Notes: generated by a model from the sequence alone, not told the origin. A DNA stretch of 64,000 nucleotides from Nitrospira sp. (GCA_030653545.1 JAURZE010000026.1:1-64000); one strand, 5' to 3'; positions 1-9,069 are shown, numbered from the stretch's first letter. Translations and numbers: made by a program.

Positions 1-62
1 GCCCACTGCGCCAGTTGCTGGCGTTCGGGATCAGTCAGCTGCAGGGACGGGGCAATGCGCAT
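1..62 (-). CDS. IS630-family transposase, first 20 residues only (runs off left edge)
   Basis: Reading leftwards from ATG at 62 the codons give MRIAPSLQLTDPERQQLAQW, which resembles the typical opening of IS630-group transposases (hydrophobic 'RIAP' followed by a 'T..ER..L..W' helix). A purine-rich AGGAGG lies 8 bases before the ATG, at 71-76 on the minus strand, so the start is credible. Only the amino terminus is in the window; catalytic DDE residues cannot be seen, so whether the element is intact is unknown. Family assignment is by recognition of a short motif and is moderate. Confidence 0.55.
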   Translation of the reverse strand, partial: MRIAPSLQLTDPERQQLAQW

Positions 63-299
63 AGGCCAGTCCTCCTCTTGGGGAGGAGTATACCCGTACG
101 GTATAATAAGTAAAGCTATTTATGTATCACTACACTAGCGCTTGCGGGCGAGAATCGCGCAATAGACGAGGAACCAGCTAAGGTTAGGCCTTGGTTTTCG
201 ACCCCTCACGATTCCGGTTCATTCTGGCGGCCGTGATTCTCCTCTCCCAACTGATCTTCCCCTGGTAGACGCAAGCTCTTGAAAGACTAGGGAGTCTCC
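63..299. other. Gene-free stretch between the IS start and the aromatic operon
   Basis: No convincing gene is seen between 63 and 404. The part next to the transposase has a 6-bp hairpin (CTCCTC 72-77 / GAGGAG 83-88, overlapping the transposase ribosome site) and a near-perfect palindrome TATACC-C-GTAC-GGTATA at 89-105. These could belong to the transposon end or its promoter. The exact element boundary and target duplication could not be placed. Confidence 0.4.
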
Positions 300-329
300 T
301 TGCAATGGTCGATTCGAATCCTGTATCAT
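300..329 (+). promoter_or_regulatory. Candidate sigma-70 promoter for the aromatic operon
   Basis: TTGCAA at 300-305, an 18-base spacer and TATCAT at 324-329 lie about 75 bases before pheA. A GGAGGGGG ribosome site follows at 389-396. The match is good at both hexamers but it is a visual call only. Confidence 0.4.
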
Positions 330-404
330 CTCTTGCTTACTCGCACTCGATCTGCCTCTGGACAGTCGTCCAACTCATGAGGCACGGGTGGAGGGGGTTC
401 GTGC

Positions 405-1481
405 ATGTCTGGTGACCTTTCCGGATATCGGAAGGAGATTGATCGTATCGACGATGAGATTCTCCGTCTGCTCAATGAGCGGTCGAAGAGCGTCATCGAG
501 ATCGGTCATATCAAGAAAGCCCAGGATGCGGACGCCAATCTGCATACCCCTGCTCGCGAAGCCGCCATTATTGAGCGATTAGTCGGTCAAAATACCGGTC
601 CGTTCCCATCAGAAGCCATCCGTCCCGTGTACCGGGAGATCATGTCGGCGTCCCTCTCGCTGGAAGGTCCGCAGAAGGTGGCCTATCTGGGCCCCCGCGC
701 GACGTTCACGCACATGGCCTGCATGCAGAAATTCGGATCGTCGGCCCAATACATTCCGGTCCACAGTATCAAGGAAGTGTTCAACGAAGTGGAGCGGGGC
801 CGCGCGAATTTCGGCGTCGTGCCGATCGAGAACACGACCGAAGGCGTGGTGAACCACACGCTCGATATGTTCATCGATTCGAACCTCCTGATCTACGGAG
901 AAGTGCTCCAAGAGGTCTCCCACCATCTGATGTCTAAGTCCGGGGTGGTGGAAGAGGTGAAGAAAATCTGTTCGCATCCTCAGGCGATCGCACAATGCCG
1001 CAATTGGATCGAGACCCATATGCCGCATGTGCTGGTGTCTGAAGTTGCCAGCACAGCCCGCGCTGCGGAAATGTGCCAGGAAGATACCACCATCGCTGCG
1101 ATTGCTTCGGAGCTGGCGGCTCAGCTCTACGGGCTCAAAGTGATGAAGGCGCGGATCGAAGATAATCTGAATAACTTCACTCGTTTCCTTGTTCTGTCGC
1201 AGAAGCCACCGCAACGCACTGGCAAGGATAAGACATCGCTGATGTTGTCGATTAAAGACAAGGTCGGTGCGCTCTATGATTTGCTCCGGCCCTTTGCCTC
1301 AAATGGCATCAGCATGACGAAGATTGAATCACGTCCATCCCGGCGGAAGGCATGGGAGTATATCTTCTTCGTCGATGTGGAAGGCCACATGGAAGAAGAG
1401 CGTGTGAATCGAGCGATCGAAGAAATCAAAGGCCGCTGCCTTTTTATGAAGATCCTGGGTTCGTATCCGGCCCACAATTAG
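405..1481 (+). CDS. pheA: P-protein: chorismate mutase / prephenate dehydratase
   Basis: A bifunctional cytoplasmic enzyme that converts chorismate to prephenate and then to phenylpyruvate for phenylalanine synthesis. The 358 residues show an AroQ helical chorismate mutase domain (about 1-85), a prephenate dehydratase domain (about 90-270) carrying the NNFTRF catalytic motif near 257, and a C-terminal ACT domain (about 278-350) with the ESRPSR signature that binds Phe in the family. ATG 405 is chosen because it follows a strong purine-rich site. It is the first gene of a long plus-strand run and lies 4 bases from hisC. Allosteric feedback by Phe is inferred from the ACT domain. Confidence 0.96.
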   Translation: MSGDLSGYRKEIDRIDDEILRLLNERSKSVIEIGHIKKAQDADANLHTPAREAAIIERLVGQNTGPFPSEAIRPVYREIMSASLSLEGPQKVAYLGPRATFTHMACMQKFGSSAQYIPVHSIKEVFNEVERGRANFGVVPIENTTEGVVNHTLDMFIDSNLLIYGEVLQEVSHHLMSKSGVVEEVKKICSHPQAIAQCRNWIETHMPHVLVSEVASTARAAEMCQEDTTIAAIASELAAQLYGLKVMKARIEDNLNNFTRFLVLSQKPPQRTGKDKTSLMLSIKDKVGALYDLLRPFASNGISMTKIESRPSRRKAWEYIFFVDVEGHMEEERVNRAIEEIKGRCLFMKILGSYPAHN

Positions 1482-1485
1482 ATCT

Positions 1486-2568
1486 ATGACACTGCGAATT
1501 CATCCAGACATTGCCTCGCTCAGCCCCTATGTTCCGGGGAAGCCGATTGAAGAATTGCAGCGTGAGCTGGGCCTGGCTCGCGTGATCAAGCTCGCCTCGA
1601 ATGAGAATCCGCTTGGACCATCGCCGAAAGCCCTGGCCGCACTTGTCGGGGGGCATGACAGTTTGCATCGGTATCCGGACGGTGGCGCGTATCGATTGCG
1701 TCAAGCGTTGGCCGATCGATGGAAGGTCAGCCTCGATCACATTATTCTCGGCAATGGATCAGACGAAGTCCTCGGCCTGCTGGCCCGGACGTTCCTGGCG
1801 CCGGGCGATGAAGCGGTGATGGCCGATCAGACCTTCGTGATTTACAAGATGGAAGTCACGGCCGCTCACGGAAAAGCGGTGATCGTTCCGTTGGTCAACT
1901 GGACGCATGATCTCGACGGCATGGCCAAAGCGATCACGTCCAAGACCAGGCTCGTCTTTCTCTGCAACCCCAATAACCCCACCGGCACCATGGTTGCCGC
2001 CGATGCCGTTGCCCGGTTCATGGCGCAGGTTCCTGAAAATGTGATCGTGGTCTTTGATGAGGCCTATCTCGAATATGTGCGCGATCCGCATTTTCCGGAC
2101 AGCCTGCAGTATGTGATGCAGGGGCGGAATGCGATTGTGCTGAGAACGTTCTCGAAAATTTACGGTCTGGCCGGGCTGCGGATCGGGTACGGGATTACGA
2201 CCCCGGAGATCACGAACTGTCTGAACCGCGTGCGGCCGCCGTTCAATGCCAACACGCTGGCGCAGCGTGCGGCTTTGGCCGCGCTGGGCGACGACGAACA
2301 TGTGGCAAAGAGTCGAGCCGTGAACGCGGCGGGCATGCAGCAACTCGAAAGCGGTTTACGAGCGCTGGGATTTGCCGCGATTCCCAGCCAGGCGAATTTC
2401 GTGTATTTCGACGTCAAGCGCGATGGTCGGGCTCTGTTCGATGCCTTGCTGCGCGAGGGCGTGATCGTGCGGCATATTGAAGGTACGATGCTGCGTGTCA
2501 CGATCGGGCAGACGGACGAGAATGACGCATTCCTGACCTCGTTGAAGAAAGTCTTGCAGTCGAAGTGA
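1486..2568 (+). CDS. hisC: Histidinol-phosphate / aromatic aminotransferase
   Basis: A class I/II PLP-dependent aminotransferase of 360 residues. Family features seen are the N-terminal IKLASNENPLGPS segment, CNPNNPTGT near 160, FDEAY near 190, and the PLP lysine Lys224 in TFSKIYGLAGLRIGYG. HisC enzymes transaminate histidinol phosphate, and several also act on phenylpyruvate and 4-hydroxyphenylpyruvate. Lying 4 bases after pheA and upstream of aroF and tyrA, with no his gene nearby, it is likely to be the aromatic aminotransferase of this operon; a dual role in histidine synthesis is possible. Confidence 0.92.
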   Translation: MTLRIHPDIASLSPYVPGKPIEELQRELGLARVIKLASNENPLGPSPKALAALVGGHDSLHRYPDGGAYRLRQALADRWKVSLDHIILGNGSDEVLGLLARTFLAPGDEAVMADQTFVIYKMEVTAAHGKAVIVPLVNWTHDLDGMAKAITSKTRLVFLCNPNNPTGTMVAADAVARFMAQVPENVIVVFDEAYLEYVRDPHFPDSLQYVMQGRNAIVLRTFSKIYGLAGLRIGYGITTPEITNCLNRVRPPFNANTLAQRAALAALGDDEHVAKSRAVNAAGMQQLESGLRALGFAAIPSQANFVYFDVKRDGRALFDALLREGVIVRHIEGTMLRVTIGQTDENDAFLTSLKKVLQSK

Positions 2569-2586
2569 AGCAATAGAGAGGGCACC

Positions 2587-3600
2587 ATGATTATCGTCTT
2601 GAGACCTGACGCATCTGAACGCGAAGTCGATCACATTATCGATCGGCTGCGAGAGTTGGGACTGAAGTCGCAAATCTCCACCGGTCAGGAGCGCACCATC
2701 ATCGGGGTGATCGGCGACGATCGGATCTTGCACAATCAGCCCCTGACCGCGTTGCCCGGGGTGGAAAGCGTGTTGCCGATTCTCGCTCCCTGGAAACTGG
2801 TGAGCCGGGAATTCAAGAAGGAACCGACCATCATCGATGTGGGCGGAGTGAAGATCGGCGGGAAGAAGCTCGTCATCATGGCGGGCCCCTGTGCGGTGGA
2901 GCGCCTCGAACTTACGGTCGGGATTGCCCATGAAGTGAAGGCCGCCGGAGCTTCGGTGCTGCGCGGCGGAGCCTATAAACCAAGAACGTCGCCCTATTCC
3001 TTCCAAGGCTTGGGCCGTGAAGGGCTGGACTATCTGCTTGAGGCCAAGAAGCAAACGGGGTTGCCGGTCGTCAGCGAGATTTTGGACACGAGAGACATTG
3101 AGCTGTTTCTGGAGAAGGCCGATATCATTCAGATTGGCGCCCGCAATATGCAGAATTTCGAACTCCTGAAGGAGGTTGGTGCTTACGATAAGCCGGTGCT
3201 GTTGAAGCGCGGATTGTCGGCGACCATCAAGGAGTTTCTCCTGTCGGCGGAGTACATCATGTCGCGCGGCAATCGCAACGTCATGCTGTGTGAACGCGGC
3301 ATCCGGACGTTTGAAACCCAGTATCGCAATACGCTGGATCTGGCGGCGATTCCGACCCTGAAAGAGCTGTCGCATCTCCCCGTCATTGTCGATCCCAGCC
3401 ATGCGACAGGGAAATGGCAGCTGGTGGCGCCCATGTCCAAGGCGGCGATTGCGGCTGGGGCTGATGGCCTGTTGATCGAGGTTCATTCCAATCCGGAATG
3501 TGCCTTGTGTGACGGCGAGGAATCGATTAAGCCGTCAAAGTTCAAAGAGCTGATGCACGATCTTGGCAATATTGGCAGAGCGGTCGGGCGAGAAATTTAG
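2587..3600 (+). CDS. aroF: 3-deoxy-7-phosphoheptulonate (DAHP) synthase, type I beta
   Basis: Condenses phosphoenolpyruvate with erythrose 4-phosphate, the first step of the shikimate pathway. The 337 residues have an N-terminal ferredoxin-like regulatory domain (about 1-75) followed by the catalytic barrel, with GPCAVE at 100-105, the [15 protein letters not shown] segment and DPSHATGK near the end. This layout matches the Thermotoga/Bacillus-type enzyme, in which the extra domain mediates feedback inhibition. It lies 18 bases after hisC with ribosome site GAGAGGG, so entry into the pathway is co-transcribed with the Phe/Tyr branch. Confidence 0.95.
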   Translation: MIIVLRPDASEREVDHIIDRLRELGLKSQISTGQERTIIGVIGDDRILHNQPLTALPGVESVLPILAPWKLVSREFKKEPTIIDVGGVKIGGKKLVIMAGPCAVERLELTVGIAHEVKAAGASVLRGGAYKPRTSPYSFQGLGREGLDYLLEAKKQTGLPVVSEILDTRDIELFLEKADIIQIGARNMQNFELLKEVGAYDKPVLLKRGLSATIKEFLLSAEYIMSRGNRNVMLCERGIRTFETQYRNTLDLAAIPTLKELSHLPVIVDPSHATGKWQLVAPMSKAAIAAGADGLLIEVHSNPECALCDGEESIKPSKFKELMHDLGNIGRAVGREI

Positions 3601-3641
3601 TCTGTCACAAATTCTCTCAGGGGAATAGGCCGCGATAGCTC

Positions 3642-4535
3642 ATGGCAGTTCATTTTAAACAGGTCGCGATTATCGGAGTGGGTCTGATCGGCGGGTCGCT
3701 CGGGATGATCCTGCGCCGCAAGGGGTTGGCCGATCAGGTGGTCGGCATAGGCCGGCGGGTGGAGAATCTGAAGACGGCCGTCGAGTTGGGCGCAATCGAT
3801 CGCTATGTCGCCGACCCTCAAGAAGGTGTGCGTGGCGCAGATCTCATAATTCTGGCCACCCCGGTCGATACCTACGACCGGCACCTGAAGGACTGGGCCT
3901 CGTGCCTTTCCCCGGGGGCGATTGTGAGCGACGTCGGGAGTGTGAAGGGCTTATTGGTCGAACAGTCCGAAGCCAGCATGCCGGACGGCGTCCATTTCGT
4001 CGGAGCGCATCCGATTGCCGGAAAAGAAAAAACCGGTGTGGCGGCAGGAACTGATCAGCTGTTTCAGGGGGCGCGCTGCATCCTGACGCCTACCTCAAAA
4101 ACCAATGTGGAAGCGTTGGAGCGAGTGCGGGCGTTATGGCAGGAGACGGGCTCGATCGTGCTGACCATGGATCCGCATTTGCACGATCAGATTCTGGGCG
4201 CCGTGAGTCATTTGCCGCACGTTGCGGCCTTCGCGCTGATCACAGCGTTGGCGAATCTTCGCGACCGTGAAATTACAACCCTCGACTTGGCCGCTCACTC
4301 CGGAGGCGGGCTGCGGGATACGACGAGGATTGCGGCGAGTTCTCCTGAGATGTGGCGGGATATCTTCCTCTGGAATCGCGAGAACGTGGTGCACTTCATC
4401 GATGCCTATCAGGAATCGCTCCAGGAATTCCGGCGCTTAGTTCATGCGGGTGACGGGGCCGGGATCGAAAAGGCGCTTGAGCGTGCCAAATTCGAGCGCG
4501 AGAAATTGAACGTTCGTCCTTCTGTACCGGTGTAA
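3642..4535 (+). CDS. tyrA: Prephenate dehydrogenase
   Basis: Oxidatively decarboxylates prephenate to 4-hydroxyphenylpyruvate for tyrosine synthesis. The 297 residues begin with a Rossmann fold (GVGLIGGSLG near 12-21) and carry the conserved active-site His123 in GAHPIAGKEKTG, followed by the all-helical dimerisation domain. No ACT or chorismate mutase domain is present, so this is the short monofunctional type. ATG 3642 starts 41 bases after aroF; the purine run CAGGGGAATAGG lies further upstream than usual. It is followed after 7 bases by aroA. Confidence 0.94.
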   Translation: MAVHFKQVAIIGVGLIGGSLGMILRRKGLADQVVGIGRRVENLKTAVELGAIDRYVADPQEGVRGADLIILATPVDTYDRHLKDWASCLSPGAIVSDVGSVKGLLVEQSEASMPDGVHFVGAHPIAGKEKTGVAAGTDQLFQGARCILTPTSKTNVEALERVRALWQETGSIVLTMDPHLHDQILGAVSHLPHVAAFALITALANLRDREITTLDLAAHSGGGLRDTTRIAASSPEMWRDIFLWNRENVVHFIDAYQESLQEFRRLVHAGDGAGIEKALERAKFEREKLNVRPSVPV

Positions 4536-4542
4536 CTGAACG

Positions 4543-5859
4543 ATGGCTTCATTGACGATCACCCCAGGCCGCGCGCTCACAGGGACCATTACGGTGCCCG
4601 GGGATAAGTCTGTGACCCATCGCGCGATCATCCTCACGTCATTGGCGGAGGGCGAAAGCCGATTGTCCAGCTACTGTCGCGGGGAAGACTGCTTGAACAC
4701 GATGCGTGCATTTCAGGCACTCGGCATTCACATTGATGAACAGCCGGACGTGCTTTGCGTGCATGGAAAAGGGATGTGGGGTTTGCGGGAAGCCGATGCC
4801 CCGATCGATTGCGGCAATTCAGGGACCGGGACTCGTTTATTGACCGGGCTGTTGGCCGGTCAGGATTTCTTCACGATTTTAACCGGAGACGAGTCGATCC
4901 GTCGGAGGCCGATGGGGCGTGTGGTGAAGCCCCTGCGAGAGATGGGCGCGGTGATTGCCGGGCGTAAAGGCGGCGAACTGGCTCCGCTGGCCATTACCGG
5001 CGCGCGGTTGCACGGGATTGATTACACCTCGCCGGTGGCCAGTGCACAGATCAAGTCGTCACTATTGTTTGCAGGGCTCTTTGCCGAAGGCACCATGCGG
5101 TTTCGCGAGCCGCGCCTGTCCCGCGATCATACGGAGCGGATGTTCCAGTCGTTCGGGATTCCGTTGCGGCAGGATGCCGGGACCTTGGTTCTACAGGGGA
5201 GGCCATCGTCCGGCTGGACCGGCCGCGCGATCGTGATCCCCGGAGATTTTTCCGCTGCGGCATTCTTTCTGGTCGGAGCGAGCATTATTCCAGGTTCTGA
5301 CGTGACGATTCAGAATGTCGGGATCAATCCGACCAGAACCGGACTGATTGATGTATTGACGGCCATGGGAGCCAAGATCGACGTGCTCAATCGGCGCGAT
5401 CAAGCCGGTGAACCGGTGGCGGATCTTCGTGTCAGGTCGGCTGGGCTGAAGGGTGTGGCGGTTGGTCCTGAACTCATCCCGCAGACGATCGACGAATTCC
5501 CGATCCTCTGTGTGGCGGCGGCGGTTGCGGAAGGTGAGACGACGATCTCCGGCGCCGAAGAGCTCCGTGTGAAGGAAAGCGACCGTATTGCCACGATGAG
5601 TGCCGAGCTGAAAGCCATGGGAGCTCAGATCACAGAACAGCCTGACGGTATGGTGATCCGAGGGCTGGGACAGGCGGGAAAGAATGGCCGGTTGGTCGGC
5701 ACGATGAAAGGGCAAAGCCATGGCGACCATCGCGTGGCGATGTCGTTGGCCATCGGTGGGTTAACGGCGAGTACTCCCACAGCTGTCGCGGAAACGGGCT
5801 GCGTGGATACCTCGTTCCCGAATTTCGAGCGCACCCTGGCGAGCTTGTTGACGGCATAG
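4543..5859 (+). CDS. aroA: 3-phosphoshikimate 1-carboxyvinyltransferase (EPSP synthase)
   Basis: Transfers the enolpyruvyl group of PEP to shikimate 3-phosphate. The 438 residues show the family marks PGDKSVTHRA near 19-28, GNSGTGTR near 91, LSRDHTERM near 190 and a late RVKESDRI segment. Length fits the two-domain, inverted-alpha/beta-barrel enzyme. It directly follows tyrA in the same direction and precedes cmk, an order also found in other bacteria. Other shikimate genes aroE and aroK are at 23-24 kb; aroB, aroC and aroD are not in the window. Confidence 0.96.
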   Translation: MASLTITPGRALTGTITVPGDKSVTHRAIILTSLAEGESRLSSYCRGEDCLNTMRAFQALGIHIDEQPDVLCVHGKGMWGLREADAPIDCGNSGTGTRLLTGLLAGQDFFTILTGDESIRRRPMGRVVKPLREMGAVIAGRKGGELAPLAITGARLHGIDYTSPVASAQIKSSLLFAGLFAEGTMRFREPRLSRDHTERMFQSFGIPLRQDAGTLVLQGRPSSGWTGRAIVIPGDFSAAAFFLVGASIIPGSDVTIQNVGINPTRTGLIDVLTAMGAKIDVLNRRDQAGEPVADLRVRSAGLKGVAVGPELIPQTIDEFPILCVAAAVAEGETTISGAEELRVKESDRIATMSAELKAMGAQITEQPDGMVIRGLGQAGKNGRLVGTMKGQSHGDHRVAMSLAIGGLTASTPTAVAETGCVDTSFPNFERTLASLLTA

Positions 5860-5910
5860 GCCTGAGGGCTATAATACGGCTCTTTTGGCTTGAGGAGGCA
5901 GGTAGCGGCA

Positions 5911-6570
5911 GTGATCATTGCGATTGATGGACCAGCCGGCGTGGGGAAAAGTACGGTTGCTCGGCAGCTGGCGTCGAGGCTGGGCTATCTCTATCTTGAT
6001 ACGGGAGCGCTCTATCGGGCGGTAGCTTGGAAGACGCTGCGGAGCGGAATCGATCCGTCGCATCAGGAGCAGGTGACGGCCCTGCTTCCATCCCTCTCGA
6101 TTCAGATGTTGTTTCAAAACGGTGCGATGCTGGTATTGGTCAACGATGTGGATGTCACGAATGAATTGCGTACGCCCGACGTGACGGCAGCGGCCTCTAT
6201 CGTCTCGGCGATCCCTGCCGTCCGCGAATGGCTCTTGCCGGTGCAACGCCAAATCGGGCAGCGCGGCTCGGTCGTGGCTGAAGGCCGTGACATCGGGACC
6301 AAAGTGTTTCCTTCAGCGCCGGTGAAATTCTTTCTTGAGGCAGACGCGACCGTGCGGGCCGAGCGTCGCCATCGCGAGCTGGTGGCTGCCGGCCATGGCG
6401 GGCCGATGGAGAAGACCTATCAGGATTTGTCCGGTCGCGACGAACGGGATCGAACGCGCGCGGTCGCGCCGCTCGTGCCCGCAGCCGATGCGCGATTGAT
6501 CGATACCTCGTCGTTGCGGATTGAAGATGTGGTGGAGCAGATGCTGGCGGTGGTTGCGGCGATCTCGTGA
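5911..6570 (+). CDS. cmk: Cytidylate kinase
   Basis: Phosphorylates CMP and dCMP. The protein starts VIIAIDGPAGVGKST, giving the P-loop at about residues 8-16; the family's GRDIGT motif (EGRDIGTKVFP) and the Asp/Arg-rich lid (RDERDRTR) follow. GTG 5911 is preferred over an upstream TTG at 5890 because GAGGAGG at 5892-5898 would fall inside the longer version and sits about 12 bases before GTG. 219 residues is normal. The next gene starts inside its stop codon, so translational coupling is likely. The cmk-rpsA neighbourhood is conserved in many bacteria. Confidence 0.93.
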   Translation: MIIAIDGPAGVGKSTVARQLASRLGYLYLDTGALYRAVAWKTLRSGIDPSHQEQVTALLPSLSIQMLFQNGAMLVLVNDVDVTNELRTPDVTAAASIVSAIPAVREWLLPVQRQIGQRGSVVAEGRDIGTKVFPSAPVKFFLEADATVRAERRHRELVAAGHGGPMEKTYQDLSGRDERDRTRAVAPLVPAADARLIDTSSLRIEDVVEQMLAVVAAIS

Positions 6571-7265
6571 GCGGGTTGGTCTACGGGATCCTCTGGGTCT
6601 TGGTGCGAGTCTCCGCAGCGGTCTTGTTTCGGTACAAAGTGGAAGGGACGTTGCCGCGGACCGGCGGAATACTCATTGCGGCCAATCACGCCAGTTACGT
6701 CGATATTCCGCTTCTGGGTTGCGGGATGAAGCGGCGGGCCTGGTATCTCGGACGCAACGACTTGTTTCCTGTGCCGGTGCTTAACGGGATTTTGCAGCGG
6801 CTTGGCTGGATCCCGCTCCGACCGGGCCGGTTAGACCGGGAGGCGTTCGGGAAAGCGATCAGCCTGATTCAGGCCGGTAAGGTCGTGGTGATCTTTCCGG
6901 AAGGCGGACGCAGTCACGATGGCCATTTGCGGCAGCCGAAATCGGGCATCGGGGTGATCGTTTCGCAGACCGGTTGTCCGGTGGTGCCAGCCTATTTGAA
7001 AGGGACATTCGACGTCTTGCCGACCGGTGCCAGGTGGCCAAGGTTTCGGCAGGTGACGGTGAAGCTGGGAGACCCGCTGACTTTCGAGAGCGGGCATCCC
7101 AAAGAACACGATAAGGGAGATGCCAAGCGATTTTACCAACAGGTCAGCCGCACGGTGATCACGCATATCGCCGCCCTCGGAAATGTTCCTCCTCCCATGG
7201 TGGGACATGAAGGCGGGCGAGTGTCACCGGAGCCGCCGACTACCGGAGCTCGCAACGCTGAGTGA
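6567..7265 (+). CDS. plsC: 1-acyl-sn-glycerol-3-phosphate acyltransferase
   Basis: A membrane-associated acyltransferase that makes phosphatidic acid from lysophosphatidic acid. Seen: a hydrophobic start (about 1-22), the NHxxxxD catalytic box NHASYVDIP (His41, Asp46) and the FPEGGRS box near 110-116 that binds the glycerol phosphate. GTG 6567 overlaps the cmk stop by 4 bases. 232 residues is typical. The tail after about 205 is proline-rich and not conserved-looking. Its last codons form one arm of the terminator-like hairpin at 7243-7277. Confidence 0.92.
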   Translation: MSGLVYGILWVLVRVSAAVLFRYKVEGTLPRTGGILIAANHASYVDIPLLGCGMKRRAWYLGRNDLFPVPVLNGILQRLGWIPLRPGRLDREAFGKAISLIQAGKVVVIFPEGGRSHDGHLRQPKSGIGVIVSQTGCPVVPAYLKGTFDVLPTGARWPRFRQVTVKLGDPLTFESGHPKEHDKGDAKRFYQQVSRTVITHIAALGNVPPPMVGHEGGRVSPEPPTTGARNAE

Positions 7266-7277
7266 GCCCGGTTTTTT
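7243..7277 (+). terminator. Intrinsic terminator or attenuator between plsC and rpsA
   Basis: CCGG-a-GCTC at 7243-7251 pairs with GAGCCCGG at 7264-7271 with one bulged A and a 12-base loop, followed at once by TTTTTT at 7272-7277. This is a classic intrinsic terminator layout that overlaps the end of plsC and leaves only 43 bases to rpsA. It should reduce read-through from the aromatic operon into rpsA. Confidence 0.6.
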
Positions 7278-7320
7278 CACCATCAGCACCCGGCCCATGC
7301 CGGAGGATTAGGATCTGTCC

Positions 7321-9030
7321 ATGAGTACCGCATCAACAGGGAATGAACCGAAGTTAGACCGCGCCGCGTTGGCCGCCCTCTATGAGGAGACCTTCCGTAA
7401 TCTTGAGGAGGGCACGATCACCGAAGGCCGCGTAGTGGCATTGACGAAGGATAAAGTCGTCGTCGATATCGGCTACAAGTCCGAGGGCATGATTCCGAGC
7501 GATCAATTCTCGCCGGATGATCTCCAGGCGCTCAAGGTGGGCGACAGCCTCCAGGTCTACATCGAAGAATGTGAAGATGACGACGGCAACTTGGTTCTTT
7601 CCAAGGAAAAAGCCGACAAGATGAAGATCTGGGAAGAGCTCGAAAAGCTCTTCAATGAAGAAAAGAGCATTGACGGGAAAATCATTTCGCGGATCAAGGG
7701 CGGCATGATGGTCGATATCGGCGTCAAAGCGTTTTTGCCGGGCTCCCAGATCGACCTGCACCCCGTGCGCGATTTGGACGGTCTCGTCGGCAAGACCTTC
7801 CCGCTGAAGATCATCAAGATCAACCATCGGCGAGGCAATGTGGTGGTGTCTCGTCGTGTCCTTCTTGAGGAGACTCGCGATACGAAGCGGAAGACCACGC
7901 TTGCCAATCTCAAAGAAGGCCAGCTGATTCAGGGTATGGTCAAGAACATCACCGATTACGGGGCGTTTATCGACCTCGGCGGAATCGACGGCTTGCTCCA
8001 TATCACGGATATGTCGTGGGGTCGTGTCGGCCATCCGTCGGAAATGTTCACCGTCGGCGATCGTGTGGAAGTCAACGTGTTGAAATACGATCGGGAGACC
8101 GGCCGTATCTCGCTCGGACTGAAGCAGAAGTCCGCCGATCCCTGGACCAATGTGGCCGGGAAGTATCCGATCGGCACGCGGGTGCGCGGGCGGGTAGTGA
8201 GCTTGACGGATTATGGAGCATTCATCGAGCTCGAGCCGGGCGTTGAAGGATTGGTCCATGTCTCGGAAATGTCCTGGACTCATGAAGTGCGTCATCCTTC
8301 GCGTGTCGTGACCGTGGGCGATCAGGTGGAAGCTGCCGTGTTGAACGTGGATCCCGCCAGCCGGAAGATTTCGCTGGGCATGAAGCAGACCGCGCCCAAT
8401 CCCTGGGACATGATCGAGAGCAAGTATCCGATCGGGACGAAGATCGAAGGGAAAGTGAAGAGCTTGACCGATTTCGGGGCCTTCATTGGACTGGAAGAGG
8501 GCATCGATGGTTTGATTCACATCTCCGATATGTCGTGGACCAAGCACATCAAGCATCCGTCAGAGCTGTTCAAGAAGGCGCAGAAGGTCGACGCGGTCGT
8601 GTTGCGGATCGATAAAGAAAAGGAACGGCTGTCACTCGGGTTCAAGCAGCTCTCACGCGATCCGTGGGATGATGAAATCCCGGCGCGCTACCATGTCGGC
8701 GATTCGGTGACCGGGAAGGTCAGCAAGGTGGCCGACTTTGGAATCTTCATCGAGCTGGAAGGCGGCGTCGAAGGGTTGATTCACATCAGCGAAGCCGGAC
8801 TGGACGGCGCGGCGAAGCTCGAAGAGAAGTTCAAGCTGTTAGATGACGTGGCCGCGAAGATTATCAAGGTCGATCGCGAGGAGCGGAAGATTGCGCTCAG
8901 CTTGCGCGAACATCAATCCGACTCCGATCGCCGACAGGTCGATGAATATCATTCAACGCAGGGCGCGCTCGATCAAAGCCTCGGACGAGCCGCGAAGCAG
9001 AGCCGTAAAAAGTCGCAGGCGGAAGACTAA
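7321..9030 (+). CDS. rpsA: 30S ribosomal protein S1
   Basis: Binds mRNA on the small subunit to assist initiation. The 569 residues contain six S1/OB-fold repeats at about 30-96, 117-185, 200-270, 285-357, 372-444 and 459-530. The last four share the sequence pattern 'G..V.G.V....DFGAFI.L..G..GL.HIS..SW'. Six domains and this length are standard for Gram-negative S1. The likely ribosome site is AGGA 8 bases before ATG 7321. It sits between cmk/plsC and an IHF gene, as in the cmk-rpsA-ihfB order of proteobacteria. Confidence 0.97.
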   Translation: MSTASTGNEPKLDRAALAALYEETFRNLEEGTITEGRVVALTKDKVVVDIGYKSEGMIPSDQFSPDDLQALKVGDSLQVYIEECEDDDGNLVLSKEKADKMKIWEELEKLFNEEKSIDGKIISRIKGGMMVDIGVKAFLPGSQIDLHPVRDLDGLVGKTFPLKIIKINHRRGNVVVSRRVLLEETRDTKRKTTLANLKEGQLIQGMVKNITDYGAFIDLGGIDGLLHITDMSWGRVGHPSEMFTVGDRVEVNVLKYDRETGRISLGLKQKSADPWTNVAGKYPIGTRVRGRVVSLTDYGAFIELEPGVEGLVHVSEMSWTHEVRHPSRVVTVGDQVEAAVLNVDPASRKISLGMKQTAPNPWDMIESKYPIGTKIEGKVKSLTDFGAFIGLEEGIDGLIHISDMSWTKHIKHPSELFKKAQKVDAVVLRIDKEKERLSLGFKQLSRDPWDDEIPARYHVGDSVTGKVSKVADFGIFIELEGGVEGLIHISEAGLDGAAKLEEKFKLLDDVAAKIIKVDREERKIALSLREHQSDSDRRQVDEYHSTQGALDQSLGRAAKQSRKKSQAED

Positions 9031-9069
9031 TGCGAGGCCAACGGTTGTCTGACACAAACATGAGTCATC

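Noticed and set aside
2356-3486. 376-codon minus-strand frame opposite hisC/aroF
   Set aside because: Shadow of strongly supported genes in high-GC DNA; composition is Arg/His/Gln-rich and no domain is visible.
7354-8556. 400-codon minus-strand frame opposite rpsA
   Set aside because: Shadow of the S1 repeats; its own repetitiveness simply mirrors them.
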